Below are positions 53,569 through 61,559 of a DNA stretch of 64,000 nucleotides, in pieces. Source of the DNA: Rubrivivax sp. (GTDB lineage Bacteria; Pseudomonadota; Gammaproteobacteria; Burkholderiales; Burkholderiaceae_C). The translations under genes were made by a program, and so were the position numbers. Positions within the stretch are counted from its first letter, which is position 1. Every line of letters starts with the position of its first letter. The stretch is from NCBI GenBank assembly GCA_021300575.1, contig JAJTDM010000006.1, positions 1 through 64,000 of the forward strand. Reading direction: 5' to 3'. The notes beneath the pieces are model-generated. The model ran no database searches, had not been told where the DNA came from, and saw nothing but the letters and a program-made list of their open reading frames with translations.

Positions 53569-53574
53569 TAGAAT
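53569..53574 (+). promoter_or_regulatory. Possible -10 (TAGAAT) immediately before the second higBA
   Basis: TAGAAT lies only six bases upstream of the higB ATG, inside ATTCT-N12-AGAAT symmetry (53553-53574). If used, transcription would begin at or next to the ATG, giving a leaderless toxin message, unless a downstream start is used. Confidence 0.3.
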
Positions 53575-53579
53575 GCGGC

Positions 53580-53858
53580 ATGATCCGCTCGTTTGCGTGC
53601 CGCGACACCCAGGTGCTCTTCGAGAGCCGTGAGGTCCGACGGTTCAGGGCGATCGAGCGTGTGGCCCGCCGCAAACTGCTGCAACTGCATGCCGCCCCTT
53701 CCTTGGAGAGCTTGAAGGTGCCTCCCGGCAACCGCCTGGAGCCTTTGCGAGCTGACCGCAGCGGGCAGCACAGCATCCGCGTGAATGACCAGTGGCGCGT
53801 GTGCTTCGTGTGGCGGGACGGCGGTGCACATGACGTCCAGATCGTGGACTATCACTGA
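53580..53858 (+). CDS. higB: HigB/RelE-family toxin (second higBA locus)
   Basis: 92-residue mRNA interferase. MIRSFACRDTQVLFESREVRRF opens as HigB proteins do; RRKLLQLHAAPSLESLKVPPGNRLEPL and GQHSIRVNDQWRVCFVWRDGGAHDVQIVDYH complete the fold (conserved RVCFVW and DYH end). The track's 246-residue version is a run-on. Only modestly similar to the higB at 1823. Upstream of its antitoxin gene by 14 bases. Confidence 0.87.
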   Translation: MIRSFACRDTQVLFESREVRRFRAIERVARRKLLQLHAAPSLESLKVPPGNRLEPLRADRSGQHSIRVNDQWRVCFVWRDGGAHDVQIVDYH

Positions 53859-53872
53859 ACGAAGAGCCGAAC

Positions 53873-54190
53873 ATGACGACCACCAAGTTGCTCGATGAGA
53901 TCCACCCCGGCGAGGTCCTTCTGGAGGACTTCATGAAGGCCATGGGCATCACGGCGCGCCAGTTGGCGTCCGACATCGATGTGCCGCCCAGCCGCATCAG
54001 CGACATCGTGAACGCCCGTCGTCCCATCACGGCGGACACGGCGGTTCGCCTGGGCCTGTTCTTCGGCATGGACGCCCGGTTCTGGGTCAATCTGCAGGCT
54101 GAGTACGACATGCGCCTGGCCAGCCGGGCGCTGCAGCAAGGCGGGGCGCAGCGCATCCGCCCACTGCAGCCCGGGCTTGAACCCGGCTGA
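53873..54190 (+). CDS. higA: HigA-family antitoxin (second locus)
   Basis: 105-residue XRE antitoxin. IHPGEVLLEDFMKAMGITARQLASDIDVPPSRISDIVNARRPITADTAVRLGLFFGMDARFWVNLQAEYD is the full HigA/VapI signature with helix-turn-helix. GAAGAG precedes the ATG. Toxin-first organisation as at the first locus. Confidence 0.9.
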   Translation: MTTTKLLDEIHPGEVLLEDFMKAMGITARQLASDIDVPPSRISDIVNARRPITADTAVRLGLFFGMDARFWVNLQAEYDMRLASRALQQGGAQRIRPLQPGLEPG

Positions 54191-54254
54191 AGTGAGTGGG
54201 GGGCATGAAGTGATGCCTGAACATGACTCGGCTTCTGTCTCATGGGGTATTGGA

Positions 54255-55190
54255 ATGACCACCTCTGACACGCTCGTGACCCAGACCGCAGGGGAAGCAA
54301 CGACCCATGACCCCTGCTCCTGCAGCGCATGGCGCCCCACGCGCCGGCTGTTCACCGGCCTGCTGGCTGCAGGTGCCGGCGCCGCGGTTGCGCCGGCGTG
54401 GGCCAATCTGCCGGAGTGCAAGCGTTCGGGCTTCACCAAGGCGGTGCCTGCCGGCCAGGTGGAAGACTCCGCCACGCAGCAATACCGTCAGATGCTGCAG
54501 CAGTACAGCGGCAAGCGCGCGTTGGCGCCCATGGACCACCCGCAGCTCAAGCGGCTGCGCTACATGGCCGAGCGGATGATCCCCTTCGCCCCGCAGTGCA
54601 ACGAGCGCGCGCGCGACTGGAAGTGGGAGGTCAACCTGATCGGCAGCCCGGAGGTCAACGCCTTCTGCATGCCGGGCGGCAAGATCGCCTTCTACTGGGG
54701 CATCCTGGCCAAACTGCAGCTGAGCGACGATGAGGCGGCGGCCATCATGGGCCACGAGATGGCGCACGCGCTGCTGGAGCATGCGCGCGAGCAGATGGGC
54801 AAGAACTTCGCCACCCAGACCGGCCTGCGCCTGGGGGCGGCCCTGCTGGGGCTGGGCGATGTGGGCGACATGGCCGCGCGCATGGGCTCGCAACTGCTGA
54901 GCCTGACCTACAGCCGCACCGATGAGACACAGGCCGACGGCCTGGGCCTGATCATGTCGGCCCAGGCCGGCTACGACCCCCGCGCCGGCGTCACCCTGTG
55001 GGAGAAGATGATGAAGGCCAGCGGAGGCGGCAGCCCGCCCAAAATCCTGTCCACGCATCCGGCGAGCGCCGACCGTGTGCGGGACATCGAGGGCCGGCTG
55101 CCCCGCGTGCTGCCGATGTTCGATGCCGCGTCAAAGCCGCGCGAGCGCTTTGGCCCGCCGGCGCTGCCCAAGGGCGAGGCGGAGCGCTGA
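54255..55190 (+). CDS. Exported M48-family metallopeptidase (LoiP/YcaL-like)
   Basis: Zinc peptidase, 311 residues from ATG 54255. A Cys-containing N-terminus leads to a twin-arginine-like signal (TRRLFTGLLAAGAGAAVAPAWA, about 29-50). The active site is HEMAH (167-171) in IMGHEMAHALLEHAREQ; the third ligand Glu is in YSRTDETQADGLGL. SPEVNAFCMPGGKIAFYWGIL is the substrate strand, and STHPASADRVRDIE the C-terminal M48 motif. Likely envelope quality control. Starts 64 bases after higA. Confidence 0.88.
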   Translation: MTTSDTLVTQTAGEATTHDPCSCSAWRPTRRLFTGLLAAGAGAAVAPAWANLPECKRSGFTKAVPAGQVEDSATQQYRQMLQQYSGKRALAPMDHPQLKRLRYMAERMIPFAPQCNERARDWKWEVNLIGSPEVNAFCMPGGKIAFYWGILAKLQLSDDEAAAIMGHEMAHALLEHAREQMGKNFATQTGLRLGAALLGLGDVGDMAARMGSQLLSLTYSRTDETQADGLGLIMSAQAGYDPRAGVTLWEKMMKASGGGSPPKILSTHPASADRVRDIEGRLPRVLPMFDAASKPRERFGPPALPKGEAER

Positions 55191-55294
55191 TGGGCGCTGC
55201 TCTCGCCTTGCGGTCGGCGACCAGCTGAGCGACCCATCGAGCGGTCAGCAAGGCCGCCATCAGGAAGCGGACTCAGGTTCTGGTGATGGCGCAT

Positions 55295-55333
55295 TTCCTG
55301 CAAATTCAAGATCCGACCTTCAATTTGCAGGAA
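55295..55333. terminator. Long hairpin between M48 peptidase and iclR (convergent genes)
   Basis: TTCCTGCAAATT and AATTTGCAGGAA form a perfect 12-pair stem around a 15-base loop, in the 166-base gap between two gene ends. Position suggests a bidirectional terminator, but its low GC content and lack of a T-run leave other roles open. Confidence 0.45.
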
Positions 55334-55356
55334 CTCCAAGCCAAGGATCAAGCCCT

Positions 55357-56199
55357 TCAACCTCGCTGCTCCTTCAACTGCTGCACCATGGCCAGCAGTT
55401 TCGGACCGATGTCGTGATGCAGCCGGGTGGCGCCTTGGGTGCTGGCGGGTGGGCGTGCGAAGGCGCAGTTGAAGACCAAGAATTCGCCGCTGGCTGACGG
55501 GCCGTAGGGCACGCCCACCGCCTGGATCTGGGTGACGAGGTCGCCGTCGACGGCGCAAAAGCCGCGGGTGGCCACGTCTTGCAGGGCCTGACGGATGGGG
55601 GTCTCGTAGCGCGCCCAGTCTTCGGGCGTCTTGACGCGGATCTCGTTGAGCACGGCCTCGCGCGTGGCGGCATCCACGCCGGCCAGCCAGGCACGGCCGA
55701 TGGCCGAGCCGGCGATGGGCAGCGACAGGCCCGTGTCTGCCAGCGCCCCGGCGGCGCGCACGCCGGTGCGGCTGCGGCTGGTTTCCACCAGCACGATGTT
55801 CAGGCGGTCGCGTATGCCCATGGAGACGGCGCCTCCGGTTTCGTCGGCCAATGCGTTCATCAGCGGCCGGGCGTGCTGCCGCAGCCCGATGGAAGCCATC
55901 AGCGGGTAGGTGGCCGAGATGAGCGCACTGCCCAGCTGGTACTTGCCGTACTTGGCGCTGGGCCGCAGGTAGCCCAGGATGACCAGCGTGTAGGTCAGGC
56001 GCGAGATGGTGGGCCGGGGCAGCCCTGTACGCTCCGCCAACTCGGCGTTGGACAGCTGAACATCGGTGGCGCTGAAGCAGCGCAACAGCTCCAGGCCGCG
56101 CGCCAGCGTGGTGGCGAACTGGCGATCGCCCGCGTAGGCCTCCAGGCCCAGCGGTACGCGCCGAGGCTGGTTCAGGAAGTAACGCTCGCGGTCGTTCAC
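55357..56199 (-). CDS. IclR-family transcriptional regulator
   Basis: 280-residue regulator. HTH LSNAELAERTGLPRPTISRLTYTLVILGYLR follows the LARGLELLRCF lead-in; the effector domain contains GLRQHARPLMNALADETGGAVSMGIRD and a C-terminal TRGFCAVDGDLVTQIQAVGVPYG segment (usual text FxDEDLxxGVxAIAVPV), and it ends MVQQLKEQRG. PcaR/IclR-type regulators of aromatic catabolism have this layout. Divergent from the carotenoid-oxygenase operon and probably its regulator through the ATATCGAA repeats. Confidence 0.88.
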   Translation of the reverse strand: MNDRERYFLNQPRRVPLGLEAYAGDRQFATTLARGLELLRCFSATDVQLSNAELAERTGLPRPTISRLTYTLVILGYLRPSAKYGKYQLGSALISATYPLMASIGLRQHARPLMNALADETGGAVSMGIRDRLNIVLVETSRSRTGVRAAGALADTGLSLPIAGSAIGRAWLAGVDAATREAVLNEIRVKTPEDWARYETPIRQALQDVATRGFCAVDGDLVTQIQAVGVPYGPSASGEFLVFNCAFARPPASTQGATRLHHDIGPKLLAMVQQLKEQRG

Positions 56200-56214
56200 T
56201 CACGAATTGTCAGC

Positions 56215-56242
56215 ATATCGAACGATTGGCCGAAATATCGAA
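56215..56242. promoter_or_regulatory. ATATCGAA direct repeats spaced 20 bp (candidate IclR operator)
   Basis: ATATCGAA occurs at 56215-56222 and 56235-56242, exactly two helical turns apart, 16-43 bases before iclR. The surrounding 137-base divergent region is A/T-richer here than elsewhere. A TATGCT at 56274 with GTGACG 18 bases earlier is a weak promoter candidate for the plus-strand operon. Confidence 0.4.
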
Positions 56243-56336
56243 ATCCCCAGTGACGCTGCCGGCCGGCTGTCCCTATGCTGCGTCAGCGCTCAACCCACCA
56301 AGGCGGCTCGCCGCGTGAGTCCGTTGGGCGAAGCGG

Positions 56337-57887
56337 GTGGGTGCCCCAGGCCCTCACATCCACGACACCGAAGTACCGGGCCAATTGCTACCAACGCCAC
56401 CTGCGCCGCCGAAGCCACCGGTGCTACCCGAGGAGACGATCACCGTGAGACGCGACGACCTGCCGGTGCACGAGATCCCGGCGCTGTCGGGCAACAACGC
56501 CCCGATCCACGACGAGCTCGTGTTCGAAGATCTGCCGGTGGAAGGCATGCTGCCGGCCGACTTTGGCGGCCTGTACGTGCGCAACGGGCCCAACCCCTAC
56601 TTCCAGCCCGGATGGCGTTACCACGCCTTCGATGGCGATGGCATGGTGCACGCGGTGCGTTTCGACCATGGCCGGGTGAGCTACCGCAACCGCTGGGTGC
56701 GTACCTCGGCGCTGGCCGAAGAGCAGGCCGCGGGCCACACGCTGTGGAAGGGCATCAAGGAGCCGTTGCGCCGGGACCGGCCCGACGAGCCGATGAAGAA
56801 CACCAGCAACACCGACGTGAAGTACCACGCCGGCCGCTTGCTGACCATGTGGTACCGCTCGGGCATGCCCTACGGGCTGGACCCGGCCACGCTGGAGACT
56901 CTGGGCCCTGCCGACCACGGCGGGGCGCTGTCGCGCATCTCCGCCCACTCGCGCCCGGACGAGACCACGGGCGAGCTGCTGTGGTTCGACTACGGCACCG
57001 AGGCGCCCTACATGCGCTACGGCGTCATCGGGCCGGACCGCCAGCCCCGCCATGCCATCGACGTGCCGCTGCCCGGCCCGCGCCTGCCGCACGACATGGC
57101 GATCACACCGAACTGGACGGTGCTGCACGACTTCCCGCTGCTGCTGGACGAGGAGGCCTGGAAGATCGGTCGCTACAAGCTGCGCTTCCGCCCCGACCTG
57201 CCCACCCGCTTTGCGGTGCTGCCGCGCTATGGCCGGCCCGATCAGATCCGGTGGTTCGAGGCCAAGCCCTGCTACCTGCTGCACGTGGTCAATGCCTGGG
57301 AAGAGGGCGACGAGGTGGTGATGGTGGGCACGCCTTACCGCACCTACGAGAAGGACGACGGCAGCATCGACGCCCGGCGTCTGGAGCACACCATCCACAA
57401 CCGGCAGCGCGACTTCTGGCTCTACGAGTGGCGCTTCAACCTGAAGACCGGCCGCACGCACGAGCGCGTGATCGATGACGTGCTCAACACCGAGTTCCCG
57501 GTCATCAACAGCGCTTTCCAGGGCCTGCCCACAAGACATTCCTACCACCTGGTGTTTCCCAAGGGTGGGCGGGAGGAGGTGCGCTTCACGGGCCTGGCCA
57601 AGGTGAACCATCGCACCGGCGGCTACCAGGCCTGGAGCGAGGGGCCGGACTGGTTCTACAACGAGCCCGGCTTCGCCCCGCGTGACGGCGCCATGGCCGA
57701 GGACGACGGCTACCTCGTGGCCTTTGCCTGGGACCCAGAGCGTCTGCGTTCCGAGGTGCAGGTGTTCGATGCGCGTGGCACCGAGTTCGGCCGAGGGCCC
57801 ATCGCGCGCATCCCGCTGCCGCGCCGGGTGCCGCACGGCTTTCATGCCACCTACGTCAGCGACGCCGTGATAAGGCGCTGGCCTTGA
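56337..57887 (+). CDS. Carotenoid-cleavage / lignostilbene dioxygenase family (RPE65-like)
   Basis: Fe(II) dioxygenase that cleaves a C=C bond of apocarotenoids, stilbenes or phenylpropenes. 516 residues from GTG 56337. Four Fe-binding His contexts are present: ISAHSRPDETTGE (H204), RLPHDMAIT (H252), LLHVVNAWEEGDE and VPHGFHATYVSD. The N-terminal GGLYVRNGPNPYFQP and FDGDGMVHAVRF are universal. Pro-rich first 35 residues are not family-like, so a later start is possible. TTGA overlap links it to a CoA ligase, which would activate the acid made from the cleavage product. Confidence 0.9.
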   Translation: MGAPGPHIHDTEVPGQLLPTPPAPPKPPVLPEETITVRRDDLPVHEIPALSGNNAPIHDELVFEDLPVEGMLPADFGGLYVRNGPNPYFQPGWRYHAFDGDGMVHAVRFDHGRVSYRNRWVRTSALAEEQAAGHTLWKGIKEPLRRDRPDEPMKNTSNTDVKYHAGRLLTMWYRSGMPYGLDPATLETLGPADHGGALSRISAHSRPDETTGELLWFDYGTEAPYMRYGVIGPDRQPRHAIDVPLPGPRLPHDMAITPNWTVLHDFPLLLDEEAWKIGRYKLRFRPDLPTRFAVLPRYGRPDQIRWFEAKPCYLLHVVNAWEEGDEVVMVGTPYRTYEKDDGSIDARRLEHTIHNRQRDFWLYEWRFNLKTGRTHERVIDDVLNTEFPVINSAFQGLPTRHSYHLVFPKGGREEVRFTGLAKVNHRTGGYQAWSEGPDWFYNEPGFAPRDGAMAEDDGYLVAFAWDPERLRSEVQVFDARGTEFGRGPIARIPLPRRVPHGFHATYVSDAVIRRWP

Positions 57888-59692
57888 TCCTCGCCTCGCC
57901 CGAGCGCATCGCCGAGTACACCGCGCGCGGCTGGTGGGACACGCGCACCTTGCACGCCGGGTTTACTGAGGTGGCGCAGCGCCACCCCGCGCGCGAGGCC
58001 GTGGTGGATGCGCCCAACCGGGTTCAGCTGACCGATGGCCAGCCCCGCCGCCTGAGCTACGCGCAGCTGGCCGCCGAGGTAGACCGCCTGGCCGTGCGCC
58101 TGTGGCGCCTGGGCCTGCAGCGCGACGACATCGTGGTGGTGCAGCTGGTCAACTCGGTGGAGCAGTACGCCGTCTACCTGGCGTGCCTGCGGCTCGGGCT
58201 CATCATTTCGCCCGTGCCGGTGCAGTACCGCGAGCATGAGCTGGACCAGATCCTGGCGCAGACGCAGGCGCGTGCCGTCATCACCGCCGCGCGCGTGCTC
58301 AGGCACGCTGCCGCGGCAATGTGGCTGGGGCTGGCTCGCAGGCACGCCGGCCTGGCCCATGTGCTGGCTTATGGGGACGAGCTGCCGCCAGGGGTGTTAT
58401 CGCTGGAAGACTTGCGCGATCAGGGCAGCGAGGCGCAGCCGGTTGAGCGCGGAGCCGACTTGGCCGCGCTCCCTGCATCTGGTGACCCGGCGGGCTTCAC
58501 CTCCGACCTCGCCGCCATCCAGGTGGTGGCCGACCGCATCTCGGCCAATGACATCGCCACCGTGTGCTGGACCTCCGGCACCGAGGCGGCGCCCAAGGGC
58601 GTGCCGCGCAGCCACAACGAGTGGTGGATCGTCGCCCCTTCGGTCATCGAGGCGGCGAGGCTGCAGCCCGGCATGCGGCTGTTGAACCCGTTCCCGCTGG
58701 TCAACATGGCCGGCATCTCGGCCTGCTTCGCCACCTGGATCCGCCTGGAGGCCACGGTGGTGCAGCACCACCCCTTTGACCTGGAGGTGTTCCTCGCGCA
58801 ACTGCGCACCGAGCGCATCGACTACACGGTCTGTCCGCCCGCCATCCTCACCCAGCTGCAGCAGCAACCCGAGCGGCTGACGGGCATCGATTTCCAGCGC
58901 CTGTCGCGCATCGGCTCGGGCTCGGCGCCGCTGTCGGAGTGGGTGGTGCAGGGGTGGTCCGACCGTGGCGTGGACGTCATCAACTACTTCGGCTCCAACG
59001 AAGGCGCGGCGCTGACCGGCTCGCCGCTGGACATCCCGCAGCCGGCGGCGCGGGCCCGTTTCTTCGCCCGCAGCGGCACGCCCGAGGGCTTTTCGAAGAT
59101 CTCCACGGCGCAGAAGATCCGCACCCGGCTGGTGGACCCCGACACCGGTGCCGAGGTCACCTGCGCCGGCCTGCCGGGCGAGCTGCGCGTGACCGGACCC
59201 ACCATCTTCAGCGGCTACTTCCGCAACCCCGAGGCCACGGCCCGCGCCTTCGACGAGCAGGGCTACTACCGCAGTGGCGACCTGTTCGAGATTGCCGGCG
59301 AGCAAGGCCAGTACCTGAAGTTCGTGGGCCGCTGCAAGGACATCGTCGTGCGCGGCGGCATGAAGATCTCCGAGGTGGAGCTCGAGACGCTGCTGCTGGC
59401 CTGCCCCGGCGTGCGCGACGCGGCGGTGGTGGGCGCCCCCGACGCGGTGCTGGGTGAGCGCGTGTGCGCCTGCGTCGTGCCCGCGCCGGGTGTTGAGCTT
59501 ACGCTCGAGGCCCTGGTGCGCTGGCTGCGCGAGCAGCGCCACGTGGCCGCCTACAAACTGCCCGAGCGACTGTTGCTGCTGGACGCCCTGCCTCGCAACC
59601 CCGTGGGTAAGGTGCTCAAGCGCGAACTGCGCGCGCGTTTGCAGGCCGCGCCGCCTGTCCTTTCCTTTACTGCCCTTTCCTGTACGTCCTGA
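57884..59692 (+). CDS. AMP-forming acid-CoA ligase (ANL superfamily)
   Basis: 602-residue ligase starting at TTG 57884 (overlap TTGA). P-loop TVCWTSGTEAAPKGVPRSH has an altered core (SGTEAAPKG for SGTTGxPKG), then YFGSNEGAAL (A5), YYRSGDLFEI (A7), RCKDIVVRGGMKISEVELE (A8) and NPVGKVLKREL with the C-terminal Lys. General family cyclohexanecarboxylate/2,3-dihydroxybenzoate-type; substrate not assignable. Supplies a CoA ester to the downstream thiolase. Confidence 0.87.
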   Translation: MILASPERIAEYTARGWWDTRTLHAGFTEVAQRHPAREAVVDAPNRVQLTDGQPRRLSYAQLAAEVDRLAVRLWRLGLQRDDIVVVQLVNSVEQYAVYLACLRLGLIISPVPVQYREHELDQILAQTQARAVITAARVLRHAAAAMWLGLARRHAGLAHVLAYGDELPPGVLSLEDLRDQGSEAQPVERGADLAALPASGDPAGFTSDLAAIQVVADRISANDIATVCWTSGTEAAPKGVPRSHNEWWIVAPSVIEAARLQPGMRLLNPFPLVNMAGISACFATWIRLEATVVQHHPFDLEVFLAQLRTERIDYTVCPPAILTQLQQQPERLTGIDFQRLSRIGSGSAPLSEWVVQGWSDRGVDVINYFGSNEGAALTGSPLDIPQPAARARFFARSGTPEGFSKISTAQKIRTRLVDPDTGAEVTCAGLPGELRVTGPTIFSGYFRNPEATARAFDEQGYYRSGDLFEIAGEQGQYLKFVGRCKDIVVRGGMKISEVELETLLLACPGVRDAAVVGAPDAVLGERVCACVVPAPGVELTLEALVRWLREQRHVAAYKLPERLLLLDALPRNPVGKVLKRELRARLQAAPPVLSFTALSCTS

Positions 59693-59741
59693 TGCGCATC
59701 CTGAAGGCGCACACCCACGACCCGACCTGGAGAACCTTACC

Positions 59742-60464
59742 ATGACCCCTGTGTTGCTGCTCATCCCCGGCATGACCAACACCCCCCGGGTGTGGGACCG
59801 GGTGCGGGCACATCTGCAGGCTGAAGTGCAGCGCGGGGTGGAGGTTCGCGTCACCGACGTGCGCGCCAGCGCCGACATCCCGGCCATGGCGGCCACGGCC
59901 TGGCGCGAGCTGCAGGACGTGCCGCTGGAGCGCCCGCTGGCCATTGCGGGCTTCTCCATGGGCGGCTACGTGGCACTGCAGATGGTGGTCAGCGCGCCGC
60001 GGCCGGTGCAGGCCCTGGCGCTGGTGTGCACCTCGGCCCGGCCCGACAACCCGGCCGTCGCCCCGATGCGCGAGCGCGCCACCGCCGCCGCGCAGCGCGA
60101 CTGGGAGCGCTACATCACCAGCGTGGCCTCGGCCCTGGCCTCGCCTGACACGCAGGCCGATCCGCAGCTGATGCAGGCCATCCGAGGCGATCTGCGCGAG
60201 GCCGGCGTGGACGCCACCGTGGCTCAGCAGCGGGCCGTGGCCCAGCGCGCCGACCAGCGCCCCCTGCTCGCGACCCTGAAGCTCAAGGCGCTGGTGATCG
60301 CCGGCGCGCTGGACCCCCTGATCTCGCCCGCGCACTCCAAGGAGGCGGCCGACGCCATCGCCGGCGCCCGCTGGCGGGAGGTCGAGGGTGCGGGCCACCT
60401 CCTGCCCTGGGAGCGCCCGCAGGCGCTGGCCGCCGCCATGGACGAGTGGCTGGCGGGTCTCTGA
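59742..60464 (+). CDS. Alpha/beta-fold hydrolase
   Basis: 240-residue hydrolase from ATG 59742. Oxyanion region LLLIPGMTNTPRVWDRV, nucleophile elbow IAGFSMGGYVAL (Ser), acid VIAGALDPLISP (Asp) and VEGAGHLLPWERP (His). Esterase, lactonase or C-C hydrolase roles are all possible. The track ORF starting at 59454 is a run-on from the ligase. About 95 bases precede the next gene. Confidence 0.87.
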   Translation: MTPVLLLIPGMTNTPRVWDRVRAHLQAEVQRGVEVRVTDVRASADIPAMAATAWRELQDVPLERPLAIAGFSMGGYVALQMVVSAPRPVQALALVCTSARPDNPAVAPMRERATAAAQRDWERYITSVASALASPDTQADPQLMQAIRGDLREAGVDATVAQQRAVAQRADQRPLLATLKLKALVIAGALDPLISPAHSKEAADAIAGARWREVEGAGHLLPWERPQALAAAMDEWLAGL

Positions 60465-60558
60465 GCGAGCGCTTGAGAAGCACCCCCCGCGCACGGCCAT
60501 CGTCACGTACTGAAACCTGCCCCACCACCCTCCCCATCCCACCCACACGGAGACCTTC

Positions 60559-61557
60559 ATGCAAAGACGACAACTGCTCACCCAGACCGGCACGGCCCTG
60601 GCTGCCAGCGTGCTGGGCGCTCTTGCGGCCCCTGCCGCCGCGCTGGCACAGACCTTCCCCGCCAAGCCGGTGCGCGTGATCGTGCCCTTTGCCCCGGGCA
60701 ACACGCTGGACGCCTCGCTGCGCCAGGTCAGCGAGGTCTTCCAGCGCCAGACCGGCCAGCCCTTGCTCATCGACAACAAGCCCGGTGGTGCCGGCATCGT
60801 GGCTGCGCAGGCCTTGCTGCAGTCGCCGCCCGACGGCTACACGCTGCTGCTGACCAACACCAGCATGCTCACCATCAACCCGCACACCTTCAGCAAGCTG
60901 CCCTACGACGCGGACAAGAGCTTCAAGCACGTGACCAACTTCCTGGGTGCGGCGATGGTGTTTGCCGTCAACGCTGCCAACGTGCCGGCCAACACCATGC
61001 AGGAGTTCATCGCCTGGGCCAAGCCGCAGGGCTCGAAGATCTCGTACGCTTCTTTCACGGCGGGCAATTCCTCGCACTTCGCCGGCGTCATCCTCAACAG
61101 GCGTACCGGCACCGATCTCACCCACGTGCCCTTCAACGGCACACCGCCTGCGGTGCAGAACCTGGTGGGCGGGCAGGTGCACGCGGCCGTGCTGCCGCTG
61201 ATGGCGGTCAAGCCGCACATGGACAGTGGCAAGGTCAAGGTGCTGGCCGTCACCAGCCCGCAGCGCTCAACGCACATGCCCAGCGTGCCCTCGTTCACCG
61301 AGATCGGTCTGCCCGAGATGGAGATCTTCATCTGGTCGTCCCTGTCTGCCCCGGCGGGCACGCCCGACGCCGTGGTGGCGCGGCTGAACGAGGAGTTCGT
61401 CAAGGCCCTGCGCACCGAGGAGATCCGCGACAAATGGCGCCAGGTGGACTTCACGCCCCTGCCCACCACGCCCGAGGAGACCAACCGCTTCATCCGCGCG
61501 GAGTCGGCGCGCTGGGCGGAGGCGGTGAAGATCTCGGGCTTCAAGGCCAGCGAGTGA
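60559..61557 (+). CDS. Bug/TctC-family tripartite tricarboxylate periplasmic binding protein
   Basis: 332-residue extracytoplasmic receptor. Twin-Arg-like signal MQRRQLLTQTGTALAASVLGALAAPAAALAQ, then FPAKPVRVIVPFAPGNTLDASLRQVSE (Bug opening), DNKPGGAGIVAAQALLQSPPDGYTLLL and a C-terminal FNGTPPAVQNLVGGQV/SVPSFTEIGLP. Genes for TctA/TctB membrane partners are absent in the window, as is common for orphan Bug proteins in Burkholderiales. Confidence 0.9.
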   Translation: MQRRQLLTQTGTALAASVLGALAAPAAALAQTFPAKPVRVIVPFAPGNTLDASLRQVSEVFQRQTGQPLLIDNKPGGAGIVAAQALLQSPPDGYTLLLTNTSMLTINPHTFSKLPYDADKSFKHVTNFLGAAMVFAVNAANVPANTMQEFIAWAKPQGSKISYASFTAGNSSHFAGVILNRRTGTDLTHVPFNGTPPAVQNLVGGQVHAAVLPLMAVKPHMDSGKVKVLAVTSPQRSTHMPSVPSFTEIGLPEMEIFIWSSLSAPAGTPDAVVARLNEEFVKALRTEEIRDKWRQVDFTPLPTTPEETNRFIRAESARWAEAVKISGFKASE

Positions 61558-61559
61558 GC

